64,000 bases of DNA from the NCBI GenBank assembly GCA_020249265.1, contig JADCGA010000019.1:156081-220080 (forward strand), in the 5' to 3' direction. The position numbers and the translations under genes are program-made. Source of the DNA: Roseomonas sp. Lineage in GTDB: Bacteria; Pseudomonadota; Alphaproteobacteria; Acetobacterales; Acetobacteraceae. The notes beneath the pieces were generated by a model. That model was not told where the DNA came from, did not search any database, and saw only the letters and a list, made by a program, of their open reading frames with translations. The stretch's first letter is position 1; the number at the start of each line of letters is the position of its first letter. This document shows, piece after piece, positions 63,683-64,000 of this stretch.

Positions 63683-64000
63683 GTTTGAACATTTCCTGGG
63701 CGTTTCCTAAGTGGCTTCCTGCCTCGGTTAGGCCGCCATCGGGATTGATGGCCGCACGTTGAAATAGGCCTCGTCCGGCGTCTGCCCGTCAAGGCTCGAA
63801 TGGGGCCTTCGGGTGTTATGGAAGCCATCGAGGTATCGGCTCAGCGAAGCCCGCGCCTCAGGGACGCTGGTTTAAGCCCGTAGGTAAACCTCCTCGTATT
63901 TGATGGTCCGCCAGAGCCTCTCCACGAACACATTGTCCCGCCACGCCCCTTTGCCATCCATGCTGATCGCGATCTCGTGACTTTTCAGCAGCCCCGTGAA
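63683..64000 (-). mobile_element. IS3-family insertion sequence remnant, transposase OrfB end (continues beyond window)
   Basis: The minus frame ending at TAA 63728 encodes FTGLLKSHEIAISMDGKGAW, RDNVFVERLWRTIKYEEVYL and NTRRPHSSLDGQTPDEAYFN, the C-terminal catalytic end of IS3-family OrfB with the last Glu of the DDE triad in NVFVERLW. A TAA codon interrupts the frame after EEVYLRA (about 63872), where relatives have Tyr, so the transposase is inactive as read. Bases 63683-63727 are probably the right terminal inverted repeat, ending near AACCGAG. The IS destroyed the 5' part of the gamma-glutamyltransferase gene. Confidence 0.85.

Overview
The window is a 64 kb piece of a GC-rich alphaproteobacterial chromosome, most probably from the family Acetobacteraceae (Roseomonas-like). 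This is inferred from protein resemblance, the abundance of orphan tripartite tricarboxylate (Bug) receptors and TRAP transporters, and alphaproteobacterial markers: a PopZ-like protein beside valS and tolC, a CarD protein with a long tail, and a SUV3-like helicase. Gene density is high, many neighbours overlap by 4 bases (ATGA or GTGA), and strand switches are frequent. No database search was possible; every call rests on reading the sequence.

Left part (1-12 kb): fatty-acid oxidation genes (partial acyl-CoA dehydrogenase, FadJ-type fusion enzyme), an SDR, acetyl-CoA synthetase, chorismate synthase and a ThDP enzyme. Between acs and aroC lies an accessory insert of about 1.95 kb (6330-8274) with an MFS transporter and a chimeric pseudogene. 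It is flanked by direct repeats of about 400 bp made of the acs 5' end and its upstream DNA. From 12 to 20 kb: a Bug receptor, then a compact minus-strand run of a three-subunit molybdenum hydroxylase followed by a TRAP transporter (P, Q, M).

Middle (20-36 kb): MFS transporter, SUV3-like helicase, S4 RNA-binding protein, 7Fe ferredoxin, CarD with a histone-H1-like tail, aldo/keto reductase, a split TRAP system, tsaB, rimI, a TusA-like protein, a decayed mobile-element zone (32.3-33.0 kb; primase-like and IS1380 remnants) and a chemoreceptor. From 36 to 49 kb: housekeeping genes (fabI, pdxH, kinase fusion, usp, pirin, ilvD, valS, popZ-like, tolC, methyltransferase) and tRNA-Cys and tRNA-Asn.

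Right part (49-60 kb): an aromatic-acid catabolic region. A TRAP system and pobA face pcaH-pcaG-Bug-hmgA-MBL hydrolase-FAD monooxygenase, suggesting import and ring opening of hydroxylated aromatics; lower-pathway genes are absent here. The window ends with a polysaccharide deacetylase, tRNA-Leu, a TPR/GT41 glycosyltransferase, a gamma-glutamyltransferase pseudogene and an IS3-family remnant.

The most unusual signal is a set of dispersed intergenic two-hairpin elements (two families, five copies). The outer CTAG of the second hairpin supplies the TAG stop codon of three unrelated genes (aroC, the ThDP enzyme, tsaB). Apart from the CarD protein I recognise no classical transcription factor in the whole window.
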